Assembly: GCA_040307135.1 (NCBI GenBank)
Contig: JAWRKD010000130.1
Span: forward strand, 62,001-126,000
Direction: 5' to 3'
Origin: Aminidesulfovibrio sp040307135
Lineage (GTDB): Bacteria; Desulfobacterota; Desulfovibrionia; Desulfovibrionales; Desulfovibrionaceae
DNA: 64,000 bases
Positions 43,856-52,932 of this stretch are shown here, one piece after another. Made by a program: the position numbers and the translations under genes. Below the pieces are notes generated by a model. It saw only the letters and a list, made by a program, of their open reading frames with translations, was not told where the DNA came from and did no database searches. Positions within the stretch are counted from its first letter, which is position 1. Each line of letters begins with the position of its first letter.

Positions 43856-44889
43856 AGCGCCTGGCCTGGCTCATACGGACCTGGCTCAGGCGCATCCTGG
43901 GCAGGCTGCCCGGCCCGCTGGCCGACAAGAAGACCCAGGCCGAACTGGCGACCCTGATCAGGCTCGGCGCCAAGTACATGTACGCCGGACCGGACATCCA
44001 TCGGCACATCCAGGACGGCGGCGTGCTCGTGGAGCCGGCCACCTTCTACTCGGCGATCCCCCTGGTCCGGGACGTGGAGTCGGCCTTTGAATACCAGGAG
44101 CGCGAACCCTTTGACGCCGAAGAAATATTCCGCACCGAGGAACTGCGCGGGATTATGCGGGAACTCACCGGATTCTCGCAGGATTTCGAACCGCCGTTGG
44201 AGGGCGACCCTGATTCTCCGAACGGCTATTTCTGGAAGAACGGCATGTTCTCCTATTCCGACGCCATGAGCTACTACGCCATGATCCGCCGGATCAGGCC
44301 GCGGACCATCTTGGAAATCGGTTCCGGCTTCTCCACCCTGGTGGCGCGCGAGGCCGTGCAACGCAACGGAACGGGCCGGATCGTCTGCATCGAGCCCTTC
44401 CCCGCCCCGTGGTTGCGCAGGCTCCCGGGGATCGATCTCATTGGGAAACCGGCCCAGGCCTTCCCGGCCTCGTTTTTCAACGAAACCCTGGCTGACGGCG
44501 ACATCCTGTTCATCGACTCCACGCACACGGTGAAAACGGGCAGCGACTGTCTGCACCTCTACCTGCGGGTGCTGCCGAACCTGACCCGCGACCTGGCCAT
44601 CCACGCGCACGACATCTTCCTGCCCGCCGGGCTGCCCAAATCCTGGGCCCTGGACCGGCATCTCCACTGGACCGAACAGTATCTGCTCCTCGCCTACCTC
44701 TTGGGCAACGGCCGCACGCGCATGCTCTTCGGCTCGTCCCTGGCCCGCCTCCGGCTTGCCGCCGAGTTGGAGGCCTTCATGCACCGCCGCCATCCGGGCG
44801 GCGGCGGCAGCTTCTGGTTCCGCCAAATCCCGCCCGGCATGCCCATCCCGGCGCAACTCCTGGACTTTTCCGGCACGAGGAACGCCTGA
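43852..44889 (+). CDS. SAM-dependent methyltransferase (class I), polysaccharide locus
   Basis: This 345-residue protein contains a Rossmann SAM-binding motif ILEIGSGFSTLVAREAV (about residues 152-168), a CIEPFPAPWL acidic strand end, and GDILFIDSTHTVKTGSD. The His/Asp pattern resembles metal-dependent O-methyltransferases of the Methyltransf_24 type. It probably methylates a sugar or the chain end of the exported polymer. It is encoded between the exporter ATPase and the sulfotransferase fusion, overlapping both by start-stop overlap. The N-terminal 120 residues are not assigned. Confidence 0.8.
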   Translation: MKRLAWLIRTWLRRILGRLPGPLADKKTQAELATLIRLGAKYMYAGPDIHRHIQDGGVLVEPATFYSAIPLVRDVESAFEYQEREPFDAEEIFRTEELRGIMRELTGFSQDFEPPLEGDPDSPNGYFWKNGMFSYSDAMSYYAMIRRIRPRTILEIGSGFSTLVAREAVQRNGTGRIVCIEPFPAPWLRRLPGIDLIGKPAQAFPASFFNETLADGDILFIDSTHTVKTGSDCLHLYLRVLPNLTRDLAIHAHDIFLPAGLPKSWALDRHLHWTEQYLLLAYLLGNGRTRMLFGSSLARLRLAAELEAFMHRRHPGGGGSFWFRQIPPGMPIPAQLLDFSGTRNA

Positions 44890-47800
44890 TGCAGGTCCTC
44901 GTGCTCGGCATGCACCGCTCCGGCACCTCCGCACTGGGCCGCCTGCTCAACATGATGGGCTGCTATTTCGGCGAGGAAAGCGTCATGGCCCGGGCGGCCC
45001 AGGACAACCCCAAGGGTTTCTGGGAGCGCCTGGACGTGGTCTGGGCCAATGACGAGCTGCTCCGGCTGGCAGGCGGCAGCTGGTGGGAGGTGGACCGCCT
45101 CGATTTCGCCGCCGCGGCCCCGGAGCCCGCGACCCAGGTCCAGCGCTATCTGGGCCAGATCCTGCTCAAGCTGGACGCCCACAGGCCCTGGTTCGTCAAG
45201 GACCCGCGCCTGTGCCTGACTCTGGACCACTGGCTGCCGCACCTGGAGCGACCGGTCTTCATCCATGCCCAGCGCTCCCCGCTCCAGGTGGCGCGGTCCC
45301 TGCAACGGCGCAACGCCATCCCCCTGGAATACGGCTTGGCGCTCTGGGAATTCTACACCCGGAGCCTGTTGCTCGCTCTGGGTGGCCTGCCCCGCATCCC
45401 CTTCCGCTACGAGGACCTGCTGCGCAATCCCCACCAGACCGTGGCGCGCCTGCACGCGGCCCTGGCCGAGGCCGGGGTGGACGGCCTCCGTCTGCCGAGC
45501 CCGGACGAGGTGGAGGCATTCATCACCCCGAGCCTGGGACACGGCGAGGACGCCACGGAACCCACGCTCCGGCAGGAACAGCAAGACCTGCTGGCCGCCT
45601 TGGAACAGAACGCCCCGGCGGCTCCGGACCCGGTCCGGATGGAGGCCCTGCGGCAGCGGCTGGAGGCCCTCCGGACAGGCAGCCCCTGGGCCGGCGATCT
45701 CGCCCGGGGCAGCGTGGCGATGCCGCCGCCCGAGCAGCTGAACGGCTGGCTGCGCGAGCGCAACGTGGCCCTGGAAGCCCGGGTCCTGGCCCTGGAAACG
45801 AGCCTGCAACGGCTCCTGCACAGCCGCCTGGTCCTGGGCTGCGCCGGACTGGCGCGGCTGATGGGCCGCACCGGACGCGGGCTGGTGCCGGAACTCCGGC
45901 ACGCCGCCAGCCTCCTCGCGCCGGACCAGGCCACGGCCCAAGCCGCGCCGGGCCTGGTGCGCCGCATCCTGCACAACCCTTCGGGCCTGGTGCGCATCCT
46001 GCATCCGCGCCGCCTCAAGAACGGCCTCCTGCTCCTGGCCTCGGGCCGGGAGGGGCTGCGCCAGGTGCGCGAGCGCTGCCGCATGCACCTGGGCCTGCCC
46101 CGCGCCAGCGGCCTCGGGAATCCCCTGCGGGCCGCCCTGCCCCTGATCGACCGCTACGGCCTTTCCCTCCCCCGGCCAGGCAGCCTGCCAGCTCCGGCCA
46201 CCGATGCCGAAGTCGATCTCTGGACCCGGGAACTGCGTCTGCTGGCGAACAACCTGGCGCGGCAGGGGGACGAATGCGCCGCCACCATCATCATCCCGGT
46301 GCACAACCAGATACGCTTCACCCTGGCCTGCCTGCACTCCATCTACCTCCACGCCGGCCGCCAGGACTATGAGGTCCTCATCGCCGACGACGCCTCCACC
46401 GACCAGACCCGGACTGCTTTTTCCGGACATTTCCCGCGGGTCCGCCATCTGCGCAGCGATGTGAACCTCGGCTTCCTGCGCACCTGCAACGCCGCGGCGC
46501 AGGAGGCGAAGGGGCGCTTCCTCGTCTTCCTGAACAACGACACCGTGGTGCTGCCGGGCTGGCTTTCCGAACTCCTCCGCACCTTCGCCGACCACCCGGG
46601 AACCGGCCTGGCGGGCTCCAAGCTCATCTATCCCGATGGACGCCTGCAGGAGGCCGGAGGATTCGTCTTCGAGGACGGCGGCGCCTGGAACTACGGCCGC
46701 CTGCAGGACCCCGCGGACCAACGCTTCAACTTCGCCCGCGACACCGACTATTGCTCCGGCGCCTCCCTGGCCGTGGACGCGGCTCTCTGGAAGAGCCTGG
46801 GCGGCTTCGACGAGCGTTTCGCCCCGGCCTATTACGAAGACACAGACCTGGCCTTCCGGGTCCGCGCCGCTGGGCGGCGGGTCCTGTACCAGCCCTGTTC
46901 CTCGGTAGTGCACTTCGAGGGCCTGAGCAGCGGCACGTCCGAAAACACGGGCGTAAAACGCCACCAGGCCCTGAACAGGACACGGTTCAAGGCCAAATGG
47001 GCGGACGGACTAGCCGGCTATGGCCCGTGCGACCCGGCGTCCCTGCCCGTTTTCCGCGGAGTTCAGAAGCGCATCCTGGTGGTGGACGCGGCCACTCCCA
47101 CGCCGGACAAGGATTCCGGCTCGGTGGATACCTGCAACCTCATGCGCATCTTCCAGGACCTGGGCTTTCAGGTCACCTTCCTCCCCGCCAACTGCCGCCA
47201 TGGAGGGCGCTATACCGAGGACCTGCAGCGTGCGGGAATCCAGTGCATCCACGAACCATGGACACCTTCGGTCCGGCATGGCATTCGCCGGTTCGCGCCC
47301 GGCGCGGACATCGTTCTGCTCAGCCGGGTCGGCGTTGCGGCCCCGCTGCTTCCGCTCGTCCGGCAATGCGCGCCAAAAGCCGCGATCTGGTTCGACACCG
47401 TGGACCTGCACTTCCTGCGTGAAAACCGCGAGGCCGCCCTGCGCCAGTCCTTCTGGCTGGCCCGCCGGGCCAACGCCACACGGCGGCGGGAACTCGACGT
47501 TGTCCGGAACGCGGACATGATCATCCTGCGCAGCGAATACGAAGTGGACGTGCTCCGCACACTCCAGCCGGAAGCCCGGCTGCTCCATGTGCCCATCATG
47601 CGCGCGATTCCTGGGCCGGGGCCAACCCCCTGGCACAAACGCAAGGACATCGTATTCCTTGGGGGATACGCCCACCCGCCCAACATCGACGCCGTGCGCT
47701 ACTTCGCCGCGGAAGTGATGCCGCTGTTGCGTAAGGCTGGCTTCCCCGGCCGCTTCGTCATCGCGGGCAGCGACCTGCCTGCCGAACTCGCGGCCCTCGC

Positions 47801-48176
47801 AGCCCCGGACATCGAGGCGCGGGGCTTTGTACCCGACCTGGCCCCTCTGTTCGACGCCTGCCGCTTGACCGTGGCCCCGCTACGCTACGGCGCGGGGATG
47901 AAGGGCAAGGTGATTTCGAGCCTCGCCCATGGCGTGCCCTGCGTGGCTACCCCCGTGGCCGTGGAGGGCTCCGCGCTGGAGCACGGCCGGCACCTGCTGG
48001 TAGCCGCTACGCCGGAAGAGACGGCGCAGGCCATCATGGCCGTGTACCACGACCAGGACCTCTGGCTCCGGCTCTCCGCCGAGGGCCTGCGGCTATGCCG
48101 CGACAGGTATTCCATGGACGCCGCCTCGCAGATCATCGCCGGGGCGCTGGAAGGAACCGGTGCGGCTTCTCGTTAG
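44889..48176 (+). CDS. Triple fusion: sulfotransferase - GT2 glycosyltransferase - GT4 glycosyltransferase
   Basis: This 1095-residue protein joins three enzymes. Residues about 1-240 are a PAPS-dependent sulfotransferase with 5'-phosphosulfate loop LGMHRSGTSALG and, later, IHAQRSPLQVARSL. Residues about 240-455 are a linker with little motif content. Residues about 464-690 are a GT2 domain (IIIPVHNQIRFTLACLHSI, NLGFLRTCN, FLNNDTVVLPGW with the DxD-like element, YYEDTDLAFRVR). Residues about 726-1090 are a GT4-like domain (PYRYGAGMKGK-like PLRYGAGMKGKVISSLAHGVPCVATPV, with acidic residue replaced near the usual E-x7-E). It could add two sugars and a sulfate in one assembly step. No frameshift is seen, so the fusion is real in this sequence. 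Confidence 0.9.
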   Translation: MQVLVLGMHRSGTSALGRLLNMMGCYFGEESVMARAAQDNPKGFWERLDVVWANDELLRLAGGSWWEVDRLDFAAAAPEPATQVQRYLGQILLKLDAHRPWFVKDPRLCLTLDHWLPHLERPVFIHAQRSPLQVARSLQRRNAIPLEYGLALWEFYTRSLLLALGGLPRIPFRYEDLLRNPHQTVARLHAALAEAGVDGLRLPSPDEVEAFITPSLGHGEDATEPTLRQEQQDLLAALEQNAPAAPDPVRMEALRQRLEALRTGSPWAGDLARGSVAMPPPEQLNGWLRERNVALEARVLALETSLQRLLHSRLVLGCAGLARLMGRTGRGLVPELRHAASLLAPDQATAQAAPGLVRRILHNPSGLVRILHPRRLKNGLLLLASGREGLRQVRERCRMHLGLPRASGLGNPLRAALPLIDRYGLSLPRPGSLPAPATDAEVDLWTRELRLLANNLARQGDECAATIIIPVHNQIRFTLACLHSIYLHAGRQDYEVLIADDASTDQTRTAFSGHFPRVRHLRSDVNLGFLRTCNAAAQEAKGRFLVFLNNDTVVLPGWLSELLRTFADHPGTGLAGSKLIYPDGRLQEAGGFVFEDGGAWNYGRLQDPADQRFNFARDTDYCSGASLAVDAALWKSLGGFDERFAPAYYEDTDLAFRVRAAGRRVLYQPCSSVVHFEGLSSGTSENTGVKRHQALNRTRFKAKWADGLAGYGPCDPASLPVFRGVQKRILVVDAATPTPDKDSGSVDTCNLMRIFQDLGFQVTFLPANCRHGGRYTEDLQRAGIQCIHEPWTPSVRHGIRRFAPGADIVLLSRVGVAAPLLPLVRQCAPKAAIWFDTVDLHFLRENREAALRQSFWLARRANATRRRELDVVRNADMIILRSEYEVDVLRTLQPEARLLHVPIMRAIPGPGPTPWHKRKDIVFLGGYAHPPNIDAVRYFAAEVMPLLRKAGFPGRFVIAGSDLPAELAALAAPDIEARGFVPDLAPLFDACRLTVAPLRYGAGMKGKVISSLAHGVPCVATPVAVEGSALEHGRHLLVAATPEETAQAIMAVYHDQDLWLRLSAEGLRLCRDRYSMDAASQIIAGALEGTGAASR

Positions 48177-49101
48177 ACTCTTCTCGGGCTTCCGCCGCCG
48201 GGATGGGAAGAAAATCCGCATCGCCGTGCTGGGCAACTGCCAGGCCAGGCCCTTGGCCGCGCTGCTGCCGCTCGCCAACCCCGCCATCGAGGTCATTTAT
48301 CAGGGCGTGGTGCACCTGTTGCGCGACGACGACGCGCCGCAGTGCGAGGCGGCGTTCCGGGAAGCGGACCTCATCCTGGCCCAGCGCGTCTCGGACACCT
48401 ATCCCTGCGTCTTTGCCCGCTCCTCCTGCCTGCTCGACAACTTCGGGCAAAAGGTGCTTTTCTGGCCCAACCTGTATTTCCGCGGCTACAACCCTGAGCT
48501 GTTCTACATCCGCCTGGACGATCGCACTCCCCTGCGCGGCCCGCTCGGCGATTATCAGAGCAAAACTTTTTTCGAAGGCTGGAGACGGGGGCTGTCGGCG
48601 CAGGAAACCCTCGCCCTGCATCTGGACATGGATTTCAACCACGAGCGCTACGCCGCGGTTCCGGAAGCATCTCTCGCCGAACTGCGCCGCCGGGAACAGG
48701 AAACCCATGTCCGGATCACTCCGGAATTGGAACGGCTCGTCTGGACGCAGCGCTTGTTTTTCACCTTCAACCACCCTTGCCTCTTTCTGCTCCAGCTGAC
48801 CGCCGCGGCCCTGCTGCAGGAAGCCGGCATTCCTGCCGCAAGGTTTCCCCGGAATGCAGGCCCGGAACCACTTGGGCTGATCCGCCTCCCGCTTAATCCC
48901 TGGGTCGCCAGGGATCGCGGGATGCAGGAGCCGCAGCCGGATCGATGGACCGGGCTCGCCGTGCGGGATATCCAAAAGAACCTCGTGGCGGTCGGCGGCC
49001 AGCGCGAGTACAGTTCCAGCGAACTGGTCGCATCGTTTTTCAAGATCTACGCCGCCAACCAGGACCTCCTGCTCACGCGGAATGCGGACGGGGAGGCGTG
49101 A
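48160..49101 (+). CDS. WcbI-like capsule biosynthesis protein
   Basis: This 313-residue protein has IRIAVLGNCQARPLAALLPL (about residues 19-38), the nucleotide-binding or catalytic GNCQ motif of the WcbI family, and LILAQRVSDTYP later on. WcbI proteins occur in capsule clusters and have been suggested to be acetyltransferases. No signal peptide is present. Translation starts at GTG 48160, inside the end of the fusion gene (17-bp overlap). The sulfotransferase that follows starts two bases after the stop. Confidence 0.82.
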   Translation: MRLLVRLFSGFRRRDGKKIRIAVLGNCQARPLAALLPLANPAIEVIYQGVVHLLRDDDAPQCEAAFREADLILAQRVSDTYPCVFARSSCLLDNFGQKVLFWPNLYFRGYNPELFYIRLDDRTPLRGPLGDYQSKTFFEGWRRGLSAQETLALHLDMDFNHERYAAVPEASLAELRRREQETHVRITPELERLVWTQRLFFTFNHPCLFLLQLTAAALLQEAGIPAARFPRNAGPEPLGLIRLPLNPWVARDRGMQEPQPDRWTGLAVRDIQKNLVAVGGQREYSSSELVASFFKIYAANQDLLLTRNADGEA

Positions 49102-49103
49102 CG

Positions 49104-49967
49104 ATGCTCCAAACGTTGCTGAGTCGATTCCGGAAGGATCAGCGAAGGCGGGTTGTCATCGTCCACAACCACGTCTTCAAGAACGCCGGCTCGACCATCG
49201 ATTGGATCCTGCGCAAACAGTTCGGCAACCGCTTCGTGGACCACCGCGACAACGAGGCCATGCAGGGCGGGACCGCCTACCTGGAGGGTTTCTTCCGCAG
49301 CAATCCGCAGGTCCAGGCCCTGTCCTCGCACCACCTGGCCCTGCCCCTGCCGCAGATGGAGCAGACGGAGTTCTATCTGCTCATGATGTACCGGCATCCG
49401 CTGGAACGTGTGGTTTCCGCCTACCACTTCGAACGCGCCCAGGTGCAGGCCAATACCCTCGGCGCGCTCTTCGCCAGGGAACACGGTCTGCGGGAATACG
49501 TGCTCTGGCGCATGCGCCCGGAAGTGCCGCCGACCATCCGCAACTTTCACATCGCTCGCTCGCTGCCCACGCCTGTCAAATGGGACCGGCACTTCACAGA
49601 GGCAGACCTGGAGCAGGCCAAACGTCTCGCCAGCTCGCTGCCTTTGCTTGGCATCGTCGAGCGGTTCGACGAGAGCATGACCCTGTTCGAGGAGACCCTG
49701 CGCCCCTTGTTCCCTTCCATTGATCTGACCTATGTTCCCCAAAACATGCGGCGGGACCAGCGCACCGGCGTTGCCGAGCGCATTGCGCAGCTCGCGGCCG
49801 AGATCGGCGAGCAGGCCTTTGACCGGCTTCAGCGGGGCAATGAATTGGATACCCGGCTTCACGAATATGCCGTATCCCTTTTCCAGGAGCGGATCGCGGG
49901 CATTCCCGGTTTCGACGAGAAGGTACGCGGCTTCCGCGCGCGGCTCCTGAAAATCTCCAGCCGCTGA
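49104..49967 (+). CDS. Sulfotransferase (family 2 / heparan 2-O-sulfotransferase-like)
   Basis: This 287-residue protein has the 5'-PAPS loop VIVHNHVFKNAGSTIDWIL (about residues 18-36) and a 3'-phosphate-binding element YRHPLERVVSAYHF (about 96-109). Both are typical of carbohydrate sulfotransferases related to HS 2-O-sulfotransferases. It is predicted to be cytoplasmic and to add sulfate from PAPS to a sugar of the polymer. GGGAGG lies ahead of ATG 49104. The radical SAM gene follows after seven bases. Confidence 0.85.
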   Translation: MLQTLLSRFRKDQRRRVVIVHNHVFKNAGSTIDWILRKQFGNRFVDHRDNEAMQGGTAYLEGFFRSNPQVQALSSHHLALPLPQMEQTEFYLLMMYRHPLERVVSAYHFERAQVQANTLGALFAREHGLREYVLWRMRPEVPPTIRNFHIARSLPTPVKWDRHFTEADLEQAKRLASSLPLLGIVERFDESMTLFEETLRPLFPSIDLTYVPQNMRRDQRTGVAERIAQLAAEIGEQAFDRLQRGNELDTRLHEYAVSLFQERIAGIPGFDEKVRGFRARLLKISSR

Positions 49968-49974
49968 CACTGCC

Positions 49975-51102
49975 ATGAATATCAAAAACGATATAAAAAA
50001 AATGCTGAAAAAGATTCCTGGCTCTGATCGCTTGGAATCGTTCTATTGGAATCACCTCGGAAAAAACAAGGCCGCATCCACGGCAGCAGATCCGATCTAC
50101 AATGAATATCTGCAATATTGCATGCATCATCTCCAGGTTTTCATTGAAATATCATCGAAATGCAATTTCAGGTGCTTCTACTGCAAGTCGAAAGATTCCA
50201 AGCGAAAAATATTCATGAGCGACGATCTGTTCTATCACATCATTGATCAACTGGATGGGTTGACCGACCAGCCCATCCGCCTGCACATGGACGGCGAGCC
50301 TCTACTGCACAAGAAGTTCCAGGAATATGCCCGGGCCATCAACGCGCGCGGCCACAAGATAGCGCTCGCCACCAACGGTTCACTCCTGAAGAAGGAATAC
50401 CTGGACATCGACATGTCGGTCCTCGTCAATCTCTCGGTGTCGCGGGAGGAATTGCGCAAGAGAAGCCTCATGAACTTCGAGACCTACATCAAGACGCTAT
50501 CCGGCTATGTGGAAAGCTGGAAGAAAACCGGCGGCAGGCAGAACATCATCTTCGGCGTCTATACCAGCGGAGCGGACCGCGCCGCGCCGGAGCGGTTGCA
50601 GGAGAAGTCTCGCTTCCTACAATACTTCCTGCAGCAGTGCGGCATCAGCCACGGCCAGGACTTTGATTATGCTGGGAAAAACCTGTTTTCCTTCCGCAAC
50701 CAGGGCGGCGGCAGCCTCCGGCTCGCGCATTTCCACATCACCAGCGGCGGCGTGTATCCTTCGACCGAAAAGCAGCCTTTGAAAAGCAGCCTGCCGGATA
50801 GCAGAGGCTTCTGCGACTCCCCCTGGAAGCGACTCGTCATCCTGGCCGACGGCCGTCTGGCCTACTGCTGCCTGGACGTGACCGGATCCCTGGCCTACAC
50901 GCAGCCCGACGAAATCTGGCGCGCGCCCATCAAGACGCTGTTCTGGGACCATCCCGCCATCTCTTCCGTGCGTGCGGACTTCCTGTCCGCACGGGTGCAG
51001 CACCCCACATGCAGGCTCTGCCTCAATAGGATTCCATCGCGCACATTCGAGGCCGGATTCCAGGTTCCGTTCGATTCCTTTGTCCGGATGAGCAAGAAAT
51101 AG
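49975..51102 (+). CDS. Radical SAM protein with SPASM-like C-terminus
   Basis: This 375-residue protein has the [4Fe-4S]-SAM motif at Cys63, Cys67 and Cys70 (SSKCNFRCFYCKSKD), a GE-type segment LHMDGEPLLHKKFQEY, and a Cys-rich C-terminus (CDSPWKRLVILADGRLAYCC, HPTCRLCLNR) like SPASM domains that bind extra Fe-S clusters. Such enzymes modify peptides, sugars or proteins by radical chemistry. Its substrate is unknown; location between two sulfotransferase genes points to the polymer or a processing enzyme. The first 250 bp or so are clearly AT-richer than the neighbours, suggesting a separate origin. Confidence 0.83.
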   Translation: MNIKNDIKKMLKKIPGSDRLESFYWNHLGKNKAASTAADPIYNEYLQYCMHHLQVFIEISSKCNFRCFYCKSKDSKRKIFMSDDLFYHIIDQLDGLTDQPIRLHMDGEPLLHKKFQEYARAINARGHKIALATNGSLLKKEYLDIDMSVLVNLSVSREELRKRSLMNFETYIKTLSGYVESWKKTGGRQNIIFGVYTSGADRAAPERLQEKSRFLQYFLQQCGISHGQDFDYAGKNLFSFRNQGGGSLRLAHFHITSGGVYPSTEKQPLKSSLPDSRGFCDSPWKRLVILADGRLAYCCLDVTGSLAYTQPDEIWRAPIKTLFWDHPAISSVRADFLSARVQHPTCRLCLNRIPSRTFEAGFQVPFDSFVRMSKK

Positions 51103-51115
51103 GAAACGTGGCAGC

Positions 51116-51853
51116 ATGAAGTTTCTCAAAGATCTATTCTCCTCCTCCGCGAAAAGCGCCTGTGGACCGGCCGGCAGATACCGAAGCGACCCCGCCCTGA
51201 TTCCGAGCAACGTCAAGAAGTGCGAGAAGATTATTTCCGACACCTGGAAGTTCATCTGGCTCTTCATCCCCAAGGTGGGCGGCCGGAGCCTCAAGCAGCT
51301 GCTGATCAGCAAATACGATGGATACTCCGTGGAAAAAGGGATCGACGAGATCGTTGCAGAGCGGCCGGAATGCGACGCCTACTTCAAGTTCAACTTCGTG
51401 CGCAACCCCTGGTCGCGCATCGTTTCCTGCTACGTGAACAAGATCGACACCGACGACGAGAAGAACCTCAACGCCTGCGTCACGCCATATGCCCAGTTAT
51501 ACAAACACATGCCGTTCAGGGAGTTCGTGGCCTTTCTCCACAGCCCGGAAGGCGGCGATTTCTACCCCAGATACGCCAACCGGCACTGGGTCTCGCAGCA
51601 CGTCTTCTGCACCGACGCCCGCGGCGCGGTCTTCTGCGACGCCGTGGGCAGGATCGAAAACCTGCAGGCCGACTTCGCGGAAATCTGCCGCCGGATCGGC
51701 ATGCCGGTCTTTGAGGTGCCGCACCTGGGCTCGACAAAAAAACCGGGCGAGAGCGACACCGCCCGCTACCGCGGCTTCTACGACGCGGACCTGGCCGAGT
51801 CCGTGCGGCGGCGCTACGCCCGCGACATCGAGCTTTTCGGCTATGCGTTCTGA
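51116..51853 (+). CDS. Sulfotransferase (family 2-like)
   Basis: This 245-residue protein has the 5'-PAPS loop FIWLFIPKVGGRSLKQLL (about residues 46-63) and 3'-phosphate-binding element FVRNPWSRIVSCYVNKI (about 94-110), as in carbohydrate sulfotransferases. It differs clearly from the protein at 49104-49967, so they likely sulfate different positions. It lies 13 bp after the radical SAM gene and 59 bp before a glycosyltransferase. ATG 51116 is preceded by GGAAACG, a weak ribosome site. Confidence 0.85.
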   Translation: MKFLKDLFSSSAKSACGPAGRYRSDPALIPSNVKKCEKIISDTWKFIWLFIPKVGGRSLKQLLISKYDGYSVEKGIDEIVAERPECDAYFKFNFVRNPWSRIVSCYVNKIDTDDEKNLNACVTPYAQLYKHMPFREFVAFLHSPEGGDFYPRYANRHWVSQHVFCTDARGAVFCDAVGRIENLQADFAEICRRIGMPVFEVPHLGSTKKPGESDTARYRGFYDADLAESVRRRYARDIELFGYAF

Positions 51854-51912
51854 TCGCAGGCGCGCGCCTGCTGATGCGGATTGACCTGCGGGGCAGGCAG
51901 GGGAACGCGAGG

Positions 51913-52932
51913 ATGACAGTGCAGCTCTCACCCGCCACGTGCGCCGGGATTCTCATCAACTACAACGGCGCGGCCCGGACCCTGGCCTGCGTCCAGGCCC
52001 TCGCGCGCCTGGCCGTCCCGCCGGGGCGCCTGGCCGTCGTTGACAACGGCTCGGCCCAGGGCGAGCCCGAGCGCCTCCTCGCGGGCTGGACTGCAATGGC
52101 TCAAGCTGCGGACCTGCCAGCGCCGGTGCTACGCAAGTGCGGCGACCCGCCCGTCGGCGCGCCCGCCATGCTCCTGACCTTGCCCGAGAACCAGGGCTTT
52201 GCCGCGGGCAACAACGCCGCACTCCGGCTGCTGCTGACGGCCCCGGATTGCCGCGCCTTCTGGCTCCTGAACAACGACACCGAGCCCGCGCCCCAGGCCC
52301 TGGAGGCCCTGTGCGCCCGCCTCAACCAGCGGCCGGACGCCGGGCTGTGCGGCTCCACCCTGGTGCTGGGCCACGACCCGCAGCGCCTGCAATGCGCGGC
52401 GGGCGGCGCATTCAGCCCCTGGCTGGCCGCCACCCGGCACCTGGGCCAGGGCGCGGACCTGGCCCAGCTGCCGGACCAGGCCGGCGTGGAGCGCGGGCTG
52501 GACTACATCAACGGCGCGTCCCTGCTGGTCCGGCGCGAGGTGATCGAGCGTATCGGCCTGCTGCCGGAAGAATATTTCCTCTACTGCGAGGACGTGGATT
52601 TCTGCCTGCGCGCGCGCCGGGCCGGATTCGGCCTGGCCTGGGCTCCGGATAGCGTGGTTTTGCATCACGAGGGCGGCAGTTCCGGCGCGAAAGGCAAGGG
52701 CCACGCCTCTCCGCCGCAGCGCTCCCGCCTCATGGACTACCTGATGGTGCGCAACCGCTTCCATCTGGTCCGCTCGTTCCAGCCCCTTGCGCTGCCCACG
52801 GCCCTGGCCACCCTGCCGCTGTTGCTGGCCAACCGCATCCGCCGGGGCCAGGCCGACCGCTGCGGGCTGCTGCTCCGGGCCGTGGTCCACGGCCTTGCCG
52901 GACGCCAGGGCAAGCCCGGGGGGATCGCATGA
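51913..52932 (+). CDS. GT2 family glycosyltransferase (rhamnosyltransferase-like)
   Basis: This 339-residue enzyme has the GT-A opening CAGILINYNGAARTLACVQAL, LPENQGFAAGNNAALRLLL, an acidic FWLLNNDTEPAPQALEAL motif and YINGASLLVRREVIERIGLLPEEYFLYCEDVDFCLRARRAG. All are typical of GT2 enzymes that add rhamnose or similar sugars. The start may be ATG 51913 or ATG 51874 (13 residues more); I prefer 51913 because the conserved domain begins soon after. It overlaps the next glycosyltransferase gene by four bases. Confidence 0.88.
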   Translation: MTVQLSPATCAGILINYNGAARTLACVQALARLAVPPGRLAVVDNGSAQGEPERLLAGWTAMAQAADLPAPVLRKCGDPPVGAPAMLLTLPENQGFAAGNNAALRLLLTAPDCRAFWLLNNDTEPAPQALEALCARLNQRPDAGLCGSTLVLGHDPQRLQCAAGGAFSPWLAATRHLGQGADLAQLPDQAGVERGLDYINGASLLVRREVIERIGLLPEEYFLYCEDVDFCLRARRAGFGLAWAPDSVVLHHEGGSSGAKGKGHASPPQRSRLMDYLMVRNRFHLVRSFQPLALPTALATLPLLLANRIRRGQADRCGLLLRAVVHGLAGRQGKPGGIA

